From NCBI GenBank assembly GCA_017161655.1, contig JADFCV010000001.1, positions 124,001-188,000 of the forward strand: a stretch of DNA of 64,000 nt. Direction: 5' to 3'. Shown here piece after piece: positions 38,275 to 46,729 of this stretch; position 1 is the first letter of the stretch; each line of letters opens with the position of its first letter. Under the pieces are notes generated by a model. It worked only from the letters and a program-made list of their open reading frames with translations, was not told where the DNA came from and made no database searches. The DNA is from Candidatus Sumerlaeota bacterium (GTDB taxonomy: Bacteria > Sumerlaeota > Sumerlaeia > Sumerlaeales > Sumerlaeaceae). A program made the translations under genes and the position numbers.

Positions 38275-39174
38275 TTAGCCTTCTTGTGAGGCAGCTGCTT
38301 CAGCCGCTTCGCCCAATTTCCAACGTAAGAAGCGGCTTACGGAGAGGTCCACCCCAAATTTGCCCTTATGTTGTTCGACGTAGTCCGCAACCTTAATGTC
38401 GGGGTTCTTGGCAAACGGTTGTTCGAGAAGAACGACCTCGGCAAAGAACTTCTGAATGCGTCCTTCGACGATTTTGTCGACGACTTTCTCGGGCTTCCCC
38501 TCGTTGAGCGCCTGATTCCGGTAGATTTCACGCTCTTTCTGCAACATGTCCGCAGGCACTTCCTCACGCCGCACACAAGTCGGCGCAGTTGCGGCGATAT
38601 GCATCGCGATATCACGTGCAAACTCACGGAACTCGGGATTGTCAGCTAGTCCTGTCGCACTCGTTTCCACTTCCACGAGTACCCCGATTTTCCCAGGCGG
38701 ATGAATGTAAGAGAAGCAGTAGCCCTTATCACTGCAATCAAGCACCTGCCAGCGACTCAGCACGATGTTTTCACCGATTTTGCCCACGAGTAGCTTCACC
38801 AGGTCAGCCACCGTTTCCCCGCTTGCTGTCTGGGATTCCAACATCTTGGTGGGATCATCGAGAGTCAGCGCGTGGTCGGCCAGCTGCTGAACGAGTTTGC
38901 GGAACTCTTCATTACGCGCTACGAAGTCGCTTTCGCTGTTAAGCTCCACCAGAGCGCCGCGTTTGCGATCAGGACGAATTGCAGCCGCGATAACTCCCTC
39001 TTTCGCCACGCGAGACGAACGCTTGCTGGCAATAGCTGCTCCACGCTCGCGCAACAGCTGCATCGCCTTTTCCATGTCCCCTTGCGCTTCCGCTAGCGCT
39101 TTCTTGCAATCCATCATGCCTGCGCCACTTTTCTCGCGCAGCTCTTTCACCATCTGGGCAGTAATCTCAGCCAT
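38275..39174 (-). CDS. tsf: Translation elongation factor Ts
   Basis: A 299-residue EF-Ts, the nucleotide exchange factor of EF-Tu. The N-terminal UBA-like domain (MVKELREKSGAGMMDCKKALAEA) and both core subdomains are complete (RDIAMHIAATAPTCVRREEVP; QPFAKNPDIKVADYV). The usual TGAGMMDCK reads SGAGMMDCK. In most bacteria rpsB lies directly upstream; here the next gene upstream is divergent and unrelated, so tsf is a single-gene unit. Confidence 0.98.
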   Translation of the reverse strand: MAEITAQMVKELREKSGAGMMDCKKALAEAQGDMEKAMQLLRERGAAIASKRSSRVAKEGVIAAAIRPDRKRGALVELNSESDFVARNEEFRKLVQQLADHALTLDDPTKMLESQTASGETVADLVKLLVGKIGENIVLSRWQVLDCSDKGYCFSYIHPPGKIGVLVEVETSATGLADNPEFREFARDIAMHIAATAPTCVRREEVPADMLQKEREIYRNQALNEGKPEKVVDKIVEGRIQKFFAEVVLLEQPFAKNPDIKVADYVEQHKGKFGVDLSVSRFLRWKLGEAAEAAASQEG

Positions 39175-39448
39175 AGTTCCATCCTTGTCTCAGAAGGGTT
39201 GATGAGGATCCTCGGGCGAAGGAGCTCACGTGCTAACTCCGCCACTCGATGTGTCCACAAAGGAATAGCCCCGCTTTGCCAGCCGAGGCCAAATTCCGTA
39301 ACAATCAACAGGACGCTTGATTCACTCGCAGCGCAAAAGAAATCCGCGGGGGATCTTCTCTATCAGGCGAATGCTCAGGTCGGCTTTCCCGGAGAACTGC
39401 CTCTTTCCCTGCATACGTCGGCAATTTCGACCTCGTGGGCGAAAAAGC

Positions 39449-39477
39449 TTTACATACGAAGGCCGCTATGGTGTAGT
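39449..39477 (+). promoter_or_regulatory. Candidate sigma70 promoter for the ECF sigma gene
   Basis: TTTACA (39449-39454), a 17-bp spacer and TGTAGT (39472-39477) match the consensus at 5/6 and 4/6. Transcription would start about 105 nt before the gene. Confidence 0.35.
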
Positions 39478-39551
39478 AACTCATAGAACGTGGGAAACGG
39501 TGCGTGAATTGCCCTTTCCGCACGAGAGTTTTCCATCGTTCTCTACAGAGG

Positions 39552-39576
39552 GCCGTGCCCGGAGCACGGCAGGAGG
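39552..39576 (+). promoter_or_regulatory. Leader hairpin abutting the ribosome site of the sigma gene
   Basis: GCCGTGC (39552-39558) pairs with GCACGGC (39564-39570) over a 5-nt loop, and AGGAGG (39571-39576) follows directly. This could modulate ribosome access. Not followed by a T run, so it is not a terminator. Confidence 0.4.
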
Positions 39577-39588
39577 TTAGGAGCGAAC

Positions 39589-40227
39589 GTGGCGGCATTT
39601 GCGAATGCTGCAAGGCAGCCGCTGGAAAGTGCAGCGGGAGCGGCTGAGCTGTCGAACAGCGAAGCCGATCTTGTTGCACGTTGCAAAGCTGGCGATAAAC
39701 TCGCTTTCGATGAGCTCATCAGTGCCCATCAAGAGCGAGTATTCAACGTTGCCTATCGTTTGATGGGCAACTATGACGAAGCTCTCGACCTCACCCAGGA
39801 AGTTTTCCTCAACTGTTTTCGCAAAATCGGCAGCTTTAAGGGTGACTCCGCCCTTTCGACCTGGCTCTACCGTATCACCGTCAACACCGCCAAGAACCGT
39901 TGGAAGTACCAGCAGTCGCGCGGCCTGAACCGGACAGATTCCCTTGATGCCCCGGCAGATGAGGAAGGAGAAAAAAAGCTTACTGATTATCCCTCGTCAG
40001 ATCCAGGGCCCAGTGAGCTTGCCTCAGGGCGTGAGGCGATGAATCACTTTGAGGAATGCCTTCAGAAACTGCCTCCCGAATACCGGGAAGTGCTTGTGCT
40101 TCGCTACGTCGAAGAACTGCCTTATGAGGAAATTGCTGAAATCTTGAGGATTTCACTCGGGACCGTAAAATCGCGTATCCATCGAGCGCGATCAGAGCTG
40201 CGCGAGCTCATGCGGGATTATCTGTGA
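39589..40227 (+). CDS. ECF-type RNA polymerase sigma factor
   Basis: A 212-residue sigma factor starting at GTG after AGGAGG/TAGGAG. Region 2 (about 25-95; DELISAHQERVFNVAYRLMGNYDEALDLTQEVFLNCFRK) binds core enzyme and the -10 element. Region 4 (about 150-205; LPPEYREVLVLRYVEELPYEEIAEIL, GTVKSRIHRARSEL) binds -35. No region 3 is present, as in the RpoE/SigW group. A likely anti-sigma factor is encoded 238 nt downstream. Confidence 0.94.
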   Translation: MAAFANAARQPLESAAGAAELSNSEADLVARCKAGDKLAFDELISAHQERVFNVAYRLMGNYDEALDLTQEVFLNCFRKIGSFKGDSALSTWLYRITVNTAKNRWKYQQSRGLNRTDSLDAPADEEGEKKLTDYPSSDPGPSELASGREAMNHFEECLQKLPPEYREVLVLRYVEELPYEEIAEILRISLGTVKSRIHRARSELRELMRDYL

Positions 40228-40465
40228 ATTGTGCCGCCCGCATGGCGGCTCGAACCGTAGGCTTCGATCTTTGATTTTTTCTATGAAGGCCACCAGTGTC
40301 TGTTTTCGCCGTAGTTAAAAAACAGACATTACCCTCTACCACCCTAAGGTAAAGCTAAACCTGAGGCTCGCTAGCTGAACCACCTTCCATGCCTAGTTCT
40401 TTCGCATCTTCATTCTTCAGGTTGAAAAGCGAAACCTCGCTTTATCTTGAATCTCGATCACAGGC

Positions 40466-41074
40466 TTGTATGTCGAAAGACTAGTGGTCGAACCAAACTC
40501 TCAAGCATGGCGAAAAAGAAGTTCAGACGAGGCTGCTGCGCCAGCAGCCGAGCCTGAGCACGTTCACTACGAAATTCTCCTCGAGCGTCATCTCGATGGA
40601 GAACTCACGCTGGCTGAGCGCCAAGAGCTTTTTGCACATATCGAAATCTGTGAGGAGTGCCGGGAGATCCTGGAGGCCGAAGAGACGCTGGTTGACCACC
40701 TGAGTCGTATTCCGCGGCTTATGCCCCCCTCCGATTTGCGAGCGAAAATTCTCGAAGAAGCCTCCCGCGAGCGCGAAATTCTTATGCAAGGGGGAATCCT
40801 TCTCGGGGATCCAGAACAGGATCAGGAAGCTCCCTTACCCCGACGGGTTGTTGCCAGCCCTGTGCGCCTCTGGGCGACGCGAATTTTTGTGGTTCTCTCG
40901 GCGCTTTTGTTTCTTCTCACCGCCGACGTCTCGTCAGTACCCGTAGTGAATATTCTCCAACACCAGTTGCGCGAGGGCGTGCTTTATTTACTCACCAATG
41001 CCAGAGAGTTTCTCCTTTCACCGAAAACAGATCACTCTCGTCCGCTGTCAACGAACAATCCCAATCATGAATAG
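40466..41074 (+). CDS. Membrane-bound zinc-finger anti-sigma factor
   Basis: A 202-residue protein starting at TTG; a GTG at 40484 is an alternative, and no strong ribosome site decides it. An anti-sigma zinc-binding domain (about 32-75) has HLDGELTLAERQELFAH followed by the H-x3-C-x2-C motif HIEICEEC. A single membrane helix lies near 138-155 (FVVLSALLFLLTADV) and a short extracytoplasmic part follows. It should hold the preceding sigma factor at the membrane until an envelope signal releases it. The gap to the sigma gene (238 nt) is unusually long for such a pair and holds a GCCGCC/GGCGGC hairpin at 40233-40249. Confidence 0.85.
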   Translation: MYVERLVVEPNSQAWRKRSSDEAAAPAAEPEHVHYEILLERHLDGELTLAERQELFAHIEICEECREILEAEETLVDHLSRIPRLMPPSDLRAKILEEASREREILMQGGILLGDPEQDQEAPLPRRVVASPVRLWATRIFVVLSALLFLLTADVSSVPVVNILQHQLREGVLYLLTNAREFLLSPKTDHSRPLSTNNPNHE

Positions 41075-41274
41075 AGAGTCCAAAGCATAACGGCCCATAA
41101 CGTAATCGGTGAATGTTCCCTATGTGGCCGGTTCATGTCGCCCACAAACAATCGATCAACGTAGGCTATGCATGATAGTTGGGCCTACCCACGCTTACGT
41201 GACAAGTGAAAGCGACAAACTTTGGTTGAGGTGTCAAGGATGGAACAGGAGGAGAAGAGTGCCCGTCTTGAGAA

Positions 41275-41311
41275 GACAAAAAACAGAAGGGGAGCAGTTA
41301 TACTGCTCCCC
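41275..41311 (-). terminator. Intrinsic terminator after the pilin gene
   Basis: On the minus strand GGGGAGCAG/CTGCTCCCC (41303-41311 with 41289-41297) forms a 9-bp stem followed by TTCTGTTTTTTG. It lies 24 nt after the stop codon. Confidence 0.9.
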
Positions 41312-41334
41312 TCAATTCCGCAGTGTGATCACTC

Positions 41335-41949
<615 letters not shown>

Positions 41950-41976
41950 GCGGAGCTACCTCCTTGTAAAAGAATT

Positions 41977-41993
41977 ATGAGTCCGAGACTCAT
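41977..41993 (-). promoter_or_regulatory. Terminator-like hairpin in the pilin leader
   Basis: ATGAGTC/GACTCAT forms a perfect 7-bp stem with a TCG triloop and is followed by AATTCTTTT just before the AAGGAGGT ribosome site. It could act as an attenuator. Confidence 0.45.
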
Positions 41994-42000
41994 GATGCAG

Positions 42001-42027
42001 TTACTAGCACAGAAGGGGGAATTTCAA
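42001..42027 (-). promoter_or_regulatory. Candidate promoter of the pilin gene
   Basis: On the minus strand TTGAAA (42027-42022) and TAGTAA (42006-42001) are spaced by 15 bp, with TGTGC before the -10 giving an extended -10 character. Spacing is short, so confidence is low. Confidence 0.3.
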
Positions 42028-42268
42028 CAATTAAATTTTGCAAACCTATTACCACGCGTGGTTTCTTACGCCCCTGCGTGACACCACGATGAGTCGTCAC
42101 AGATTCCTACGAGATAATTTCTTTCGTGGCGACCGAGACTCTCACATTTTCCGCTTCTCACCGATGCTTGTTGGGTCCACGAGGACCGCTTCATTCTCAA
42201 TGACGCTGAGGCCAAATTGTTGGTCCAATCTCCACCTTTCGTGCCAGCGCGATAAGCTTCTCTCGCAT

Positions 42269-43531
42269 CTACGGTGTCGTGGAAGCACACGCCGAAGATG
42301 ACCCTGAGGGCGCTATTTGCATTTGCTTCGCCAACGCTTTTGCGATTAACCAGTGTGCGAGGGGACTGGGATGGATGTCGTTCACGCTAAGGACGAAAGC
42401 TTCGACCCGAAGCCTGTTGCGTTGTGCATAAGCCACAACTTCTGGTAAGGGGTCAACGATGGGAAACCCGGCCTTTTCAGCAACTTCGCGCCAGGGGCGC
42501 ATGATTTCCTTCCACGACGGCTCGCCTCGAAGGGCCGCATTGAGAGCCTGAAAATCGTAGTGGAGCAGGCAATAGGCCTGGAGCTTGCGATTCTTGCAGA
42601 CTTGGTGGATTCGCTGCAGGGCTGCAGCCATGTTGTCCCATCCCACGAGAAAGCGGTATTCGGGCGGGACAAGTTCGGGGCGGTATCCCACGATGTGCTG
42701 CGCGTGCCCACGGCCCCCCGCTTCCGCGACCCCGCCAATGAGCAAACGCGCCGTGTCCCCCAGGGGGCGCCCCACCAGTTGATCGCGGATGGCCTCCAGC
42801 AGAAAGCACGTGGTCAACTCCCACACGCGCGGTTTCAAACGCACAAAATTGGGCACCTCGTCGTCATTCGTCACGAGGTTAACCACGACGACGTCCGGAT
42901 GGTAATCCAGGACGGTATCGACGAGAAGCGCTTCCTCCATCACACTGTTGTAACCCGGAACGCCAAAATTCAGGCATTCGACGCGGGGAACGATTCCGCT
43001 CGTTTCTTCGTTTAAGATCTTCTCAAGCACGTTGCTGAATCGCTCTTCCTCTTTCACTCCCCACCCGAACGCGATAGAGTCTCCCAACACAGCAATGCGG
43101 AGGGTCCCGTCGGGTTTTTTGTGGCTTCGTTCTATGTCACGGAACCCGGCTGAATTGATGCGCAAAGGTTGCCCGACGAATGAGCCCTGGGCTCTAGGAA
43201 CAAGTTCGTAGCATTTTTGCATATTCGCGGATGGCCGCACGATGTTTCGCAGGGTCAGTTCGCCGCCAAACTCTTTGGCCACCCTTTCCTGGAATCGGTC
43301 GATGTGATTGCCATACCGATAGAGGAAAATCCTGGCTGCGACTTCAAGCCCTGCCAACCCCACAGCCAAACCTAAAACCAAAGCGGCTGCGCGAAAAAAC
43401 AACACGCGCGGCCCTCTTGCGGGCAGCGCGTCACGTTGCTTCGACTCTTTCTGCGTCACTTTTGTCGCAAGTCTCACACGGCAAGCCGCGGAATGAGGGG
43501 GGTGTTCACTCGAGTGGCCGTCCCGCAGCAT
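42269..43531 (-). CDS. SGNH/GDSL-type hydrolase with membrane anchor
   Basis: A 420-residue protein. A basic N-terminus precedes one membrane helix (about 46-68), so the enzyme is anchored. The SGNH fold (about 145-405) shows block I VLGDSIAFGWG with the nucleophilic Ser near 150, block II GVPGYNS, block III VTNDDE and block V NDIHPSPLAH with the catalytic Asp/His pair. It is probably a periplasmic esterase or acetyl hydrolase acting on glycans or lipids, like AlgX/DltD-type enzymes. Its start lies 26 nt inside the end of the MshEN-TM2 gene. Confidence 0.9.
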   Translation of the reverse strand: MLRDGHSSEHPPHSAACRVRLATKVTQKESKQRDALPARGPRVLFFRAAALVLGLAVGLAGLEVAARIFLYRYGNHIDRFQERVAKEFGGELTLRNIVRPSANMQKCYELVPRAQGSFVGQPLRINSAGFRDIERSHKKPDGTLRIAVLGDSIAFGWGVKEEERFSNVLEKILNEETSGIVPRVECLNFGVPGYNSVMEEALLVDTVLDYHPDVVVVNLVTNDDEVPNFVRLKPRVWELTTCFLLEAIRDQLVGRPLGDTARLLIGGVAEAGGRGHAQHIVGYRPELVPPEYRFLVGWDNMAAALQRIHQVCKNRKLQAYCLLHYDFQALNAALRGEPSWKEIMRPWREVAEKAGFPIVDPLPEVVAYAQRNRLRVEAFVLSVNDIHPSPLAHWLIAKALAKQMQIAPSGSSSACASTTP

Positions 43532-44456
43532 CGGGAATCTTATTAGCGAGCAAAAGAATCACATCCAAAATCCACCAAAACCCGCAAAGCCCAAGAGTGA
43601 GCAGTTTTAGCACACCCATCCGCGGGTAGCCCAGGTAAAAACGATCAAGCCCTAGCCATCCCCCCAACAGCGATAGCAGCACTGCTTTGGTGCGCTTGCG
43701 TGGTGGTCCTAGCTCGGCCGGCTCGCGCCATTGCAGATCGTCAAAAACCAACCCACGGATCTCATACATGATGAGTGTCCAAACGCCCCAACTCAGGAAA
43801 AAATAAAGAAAGACGGTAAAAGCTTGGGCGCTTTTCGTCGTGTTGTCCGCGAGCTGATTCTGAAGCCAGCGCTGAAATGGCTCGTAGGTCGTCAAAAGCA
43901 AAACAATCGTGATGAGAAGAGCAGCCGACATTATGGGGAGGAAGAACCAGCTGAAGAAACGTACCGCCGGATCAAAACGCTCTGCGCGTTCGATGACCTC
44001 CTCCGGAACTTTTTCTTCAGGGTACCCCTCAAGAGCGGCCTGAATCTCGGCACTTGGCGCAACAACCGGCTTGATGCGGAGCCCCACCAGCTCTTTCAAA
44101 TTATCAATAAGCACGAGATCCGATGGGTCTTCCATCGCAACCACAAGCCCGTCCCGATCCAATTTCACGGGGACAAGATGATGTCGCCGGGCAATGTGGG
44201 CAGGGATGTAGGTATAGAGGATAGGATCAATCTGCACCGACTCCAGCGAGATGAGTGGGATACCGAACTGTCTTTTGAAGAAATTCAGCCGGCGCGTCTC
44301 ATCAATAAAACCATTCTCGACGAGAATCCGCATAAGCGGCATATCTGTCTCTTTTTGTCGCGCCAGTGCCATGTCGAGCTGGGCGTTCGTGATCAGCCCC
44401 TCGCGCAGCAATATCTCGCCGATGTTTGTTCCAGCTGATGATGAACGATGTGGCAC
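43506..44456 (-). CDS. GspE/PilB N-terminal (MshEN) domain fused to TM2 membrane domain
   Basis: A 316-residue fusion. Residues about 10-150 form the MshEN/T2SSE-N domain found at the start of PilB and GspE ATPases (GEILLREGLITNAQLDMALARQ, QFGIPLISLESVQIDP, VVAMEDPSDL). No ATPase domain follows. Instead there are membrane helices (about 170-192, 215-235) and a C-terminal TM2 domain (about 258-305; KAVLLSLLGGWLGLDRFYLGY). MshEN domains in some ATPases bind cyclic di-GMP, so this may be a membrane receptor or a docking protein for a pilus motor. The start could be the ATG at 44456. Translationally linked to the SGNH hydrolase. Confidence 0.85.
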   Translation of the reverse strand: MPHRSSSAGTNIGEILLREGLITNAQLDMALARQKETDMPLMRILVENGFIDETRRLNFFKRQFGIPLISLESVQIDPILYTYIPAHIARRHHLVPVKLDRDGLVVAMEDPSDLVLIDNLKELVGLRIKPVVAPSAEIQAALEGYPEEKVPEEVIERAERFDPAVRFFSWFFLPIMSAALLITIVLLLTTYEPFQRWLQNQLADNTTKSAQAFTVFLYFFLSWGVWTLIMYEIRGLVFDDLQWREPAELGPPRKRTKAVLLSLLGGWLGLDRFYLGYPRMGVLKLLTLGLCGFWWILDVILLLANKIPDAAGRPLE

Positions 44457-44621
44457 GCAATCACGCCCCTTTCCGCCGCCAAGAGCGGCTCACGTCACAT
44501 GCTATGCTCGGCTCCGAGCGTTTTCACTCACAAGCAACGCGCTCGACGGCCGGTTTTGTCAAGCGCAACTAAACTCTCGTGGCGCTTTGAACGGATTGCA
44601 TTTTATGATGATAACAACAGA

Positions 44622-44714
44622 TGGCGGAGAGGGAGGGATTCGAACCCTCGATACCGGTTATCCCAGTATACGCGCTCTCCAGGCGCGCTCCTTAAACCAC
44701 TCGGACACCTCTCC
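44622..44714 (-). tRNA. tRNA-Ser (GGA)
   Basis: A long-variable-arm tRNA of 93 nt: acceptor GGAGAGG, anticodon loop CTGGAGA with anticodon GGA, T arm GAGGG-TTCGAAT-CCCTC and encoded 3' CCA (44624-44622). Confidence 0.97.
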
Positions 44715-44822
44715 GCGGCGTCGCTTGAATCTTATCCTTGTTGCAAATTGCTTATTCAGGCACCAGATTGCGCACTGACTGTTCGTGTTCATGGGTCTGA
44801 ACGCTGTTTAGGAGGTTCCCAG

Positions 44823-45407
44823 ATGCGCAATCCTTTTCTCATTGGCGAAAAAGTCTACCTTCGGCCAGTCGAGCCAACTGATGCCCCCATTCTCGCCGCG
44901 TGCAACAACGATCCTGCTGTTCGTGTGTCCTTTTTTACACACACTCCAACAAACATCTATCAGCAGACGCGCCATGCAGAAACTCTCTACACACCAGGAG
45001 CCGATTACATCCCTCTGGTCATCTGTCCGATCGAGGATTCCACTGGACGCGGCATTGGCATCACTGCATTCCACCGCGTGGATCTGGTCAGCCATGCCGC
45101 TGTGTATTCGATCCGTATTTGCGACAAAGCGCAGTGGGGAAAAGGCTATGGAAGCGAAGTGACGGAGCTTATGCTCCATTATGCCTTCGACATTCTCAAT
45201 CTCCACCGTGTTCAGCTTCATGTGTGGACGGAAAACGAGCGTGGAATCCGCGCTTACGAAAAAGCCGGTTTTGTTCGCGAAGGACTCCTGCGCGAAGCCA
45301 TGATGCACAACGGCAAGTATTGCGATTTCTACGTGATGGGGATACTCGAGCACGAATGGCGTGCTCGCCGGGCCGAAAAGCAGAAGGCGCAGGAGACCAA
45401 CGCATGA
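44823..45407 (+). CDS. GNAT-family N-acetyltransferase, RimJ/RimL type
   Basis: The start at 44823 follows TTAGGAGGT with good spacing, giving 194 residues; the longer open frame runs back across the tRNA-Ser region. Acetyl-CoA binding motif A is seen as QWGKGYGSEVTELMLHYAF near 100-118, and motif B as NERGIRAYEKAGFVREG near 140-160. It resembles RimJ/RimL and SpeG-like enzymes that acetylate N-termini or small amines. Substrate unknown. Confidence 0.92.
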   Translation: MRNPFLIGEKVYLRPVEPTDAPILAACNNDPAVRVSFFTHTPTNIYQQTRHAETLYTPGADYIPLVICPIEDSTGRGIGITAFHRVDLVSHAAVYSIRICDKAQWGKGYGSEVTELMLHYAFDILNLHRVQLHVWTENERGIRAYEKAGFVREGLLREAMMHNGKYCDFYVMGILEHEWRARRAEKQKAQETNA

Positions 45408-45486
45408 GTATGTCCTCCCAAATTCTATCTTTTGCCCCGGTTCTGCTTCTGAAAAATATGACGCCATCTTTGCTGAGGGTCTTGCT

Positions 45487-46374
45487 ATGCTACGCAGTAT
45501 GACAGGATATGGCATGGGTACTTCCCGGGGCGATTTTGGTGAGTTTGTCGTTGAGATTCGGTCGGTAAACAATCGTCACCTCGATCTCTCCGTCCGGCTA
45601 CCCAAGGAGCTGGCTTTCTTTGAACCGACCGTGCGCGATATTGTGCGTCGTAGCGTAGGGCGGGGCAAAGTGGACGTTTTTGTCCGATGGACTCCGTCGC
45701 CAGCTATGCCTCCACTTGCTGAGATAAACGTAGCGCTGCTCCGTCATTATGTGGAGGAACTCCGCTCTCTTTCCGAGGTTTTGGGCTCAACCACGTTAGA
45801 TCTGGGCGCGCTTCTCACACTCCCCGGAGTCGTGAATCCCACAGCCACGGTGCTCGATAGCCCCCAGCTCGAAAGCGGCTTGCGCGATGCCCTTTTGATG
45901 GCTCTCGAGTCTTTCAACCGCGCACGCGCAGCGGAAGGCCGCGCACTCGGAGCGGCTGTCCGTGAGCATCTTGCTTGCTTTCAAGAGAGCATCGAGGCAA
46001 TCAGCGGCCTCAAGCCCGAGCTGGACCAGAAGATGCTCGAACGACTCGCCGAACGCATTCGCAAGTTGGCAGAAAATGCCGGTGTAACTCCAGAACCTGG
46101 CCGCCTTGAGATGGAGCTGACCCTCGCCGCGGACAAAGCCGACGTCACGGAGGAGCTCGTCCGTTTACGATCGCACCTCAGTGCTTTCGAGCGGCAAATG
46201 AGCAACGACGATGCCACGCCCGTGGGGAAAGCGCTTGATTTCCTCGTGCAAGAGATTAACCGTGAAATCACGACGCTAGGGAACAAAGCCAGGGAAGCAG
46301 AAATATCGCCCTATATTTTGCGAGCTAAGAACGAGCTCGAGAAAATCCGGGAACAGGTACAAAACATCGAATGA
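45487..46374 (+). CDS. yicC: YicC family protein (UPF0701)
   Basis: A 295-residue protein with the start at 45487, matching the conserved MLRSMTGYG beginning of the family. YicC-N (VEIRSVNNRHLDLSVRLP) and DUF1808 C-terminal (DFLVQEINREITTLGNKA near 260-280) regions are complete. YicC of E. coli acts as an endoribonuclease in RNA turnover. The stop overlaps the start of the next small gene as ATGA. In many bacteria yicC precedes gmk; here gmk is absent. Confidence 0.95.
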   Translation: MLRSMTGYGMGTSRGDFGEFVVEIRSVNNRHLDLSVRLPKELAFFEPTVRDIVRRSVGRGKVDVFVRWTPSPAMPPLAEINVALLRHYVEELRSLSEVLGSTTLDLGALLTLPGVVNPTATVLDSPQLESGLRDALLMALESFNRARAAEGRALGAAVREHLACFQESIEAISGLKPELDQKMLERLAERIRKLAENAGVTPEPGRLEMELTLAADKADVTEELVRLRSHLSAFERQMSNDDATPVGKALDFLVQEINREITTLGNKAREAEISPYILRAKNELEKIREQVQNIE

Positions 46375-46682
46375 CAGATCCGTACGTCGCCGCAAATGTC
46401 CCTTTGGTTCGACAACTCGCCACACTCCTTGACTGGGCGTTGGTGGCGCATGTCCTGCTCGCTGGTACAATCGTCTTTTTTGCGTGGCGGGCGCAGCGTT
46501 TGTCGGCCCGCGTGCGGGAGCTCGAGCAAACTCTGGCAGAGTTGAAACAAAGTACGGACGATTCTTCCCAAAAAGTTCCCCATTCTGCGCAAGGTGAGGT
46601 GTCCTTGGCGTCATTGAGTGACGACAAGCCTATTCCGCTCATGTCGTCGCCGAAGGATCGGACTTCTCCTTCGGAAAGTTAG
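46371..46682 (+). CDS. Small single-pass membrane protein, unknown
   Basis: A 103-residue protein coupled to yicC by an ATGA overlap. It has one membrane helix (about 20-41; LDWALVAHVLLAGTIVFFAW), a short coiled coil (about 43-62; AQRLSARVRELEQTLAELK) and a disordered Ser/Pro-rich tail. No family recognised. Coupling argues that it is expressed. Confidence 0.7.
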   Translation: MTDPYVAANVPLVRQLATLLDWALVAHVLLAGTIVFFAWRAQRLSARVRELEQTLAELKQSTDDSSQKVPHSAQGEVSLASLSDDKPIPLMSSPKDRTSPSES

Positions 46683-46729
46683 GCTTCGCCGTTTCGTTCG
46701 TCAAAAGCGCACACAGGGAGCTCCGAGGA

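Larger units (their letters stand above)
39175..39588. other. Divergent intergenic region between tsf and the ECF sigma gene, 414 bp
   Basis: It must carry the tsf promoter (minus) and the sigma gene promoter (plus). A candidate plus-strand promoter is listed separately at 39449 and a leader hairpin at 39552. I see no gene and no rpsB remnant here. Confidence 0.6.
41950..42268. other. Intergenic region, 319 bp, pilin leader and promoter
   Basis: Between two minus-strand genes. It holds the candidate promoter and leader hairpin of the pilin gene listed separately. No terminator for the SGNH gene and no further gene were seen. Confidence 0.5.

Noticed and set aside
44448-44822. Upstream extension of the acetyltransferase frame
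   Set aside because: It crosses the tRNA-Ser gene region and the true start has a strong TTAGGAGGT site at 44823.
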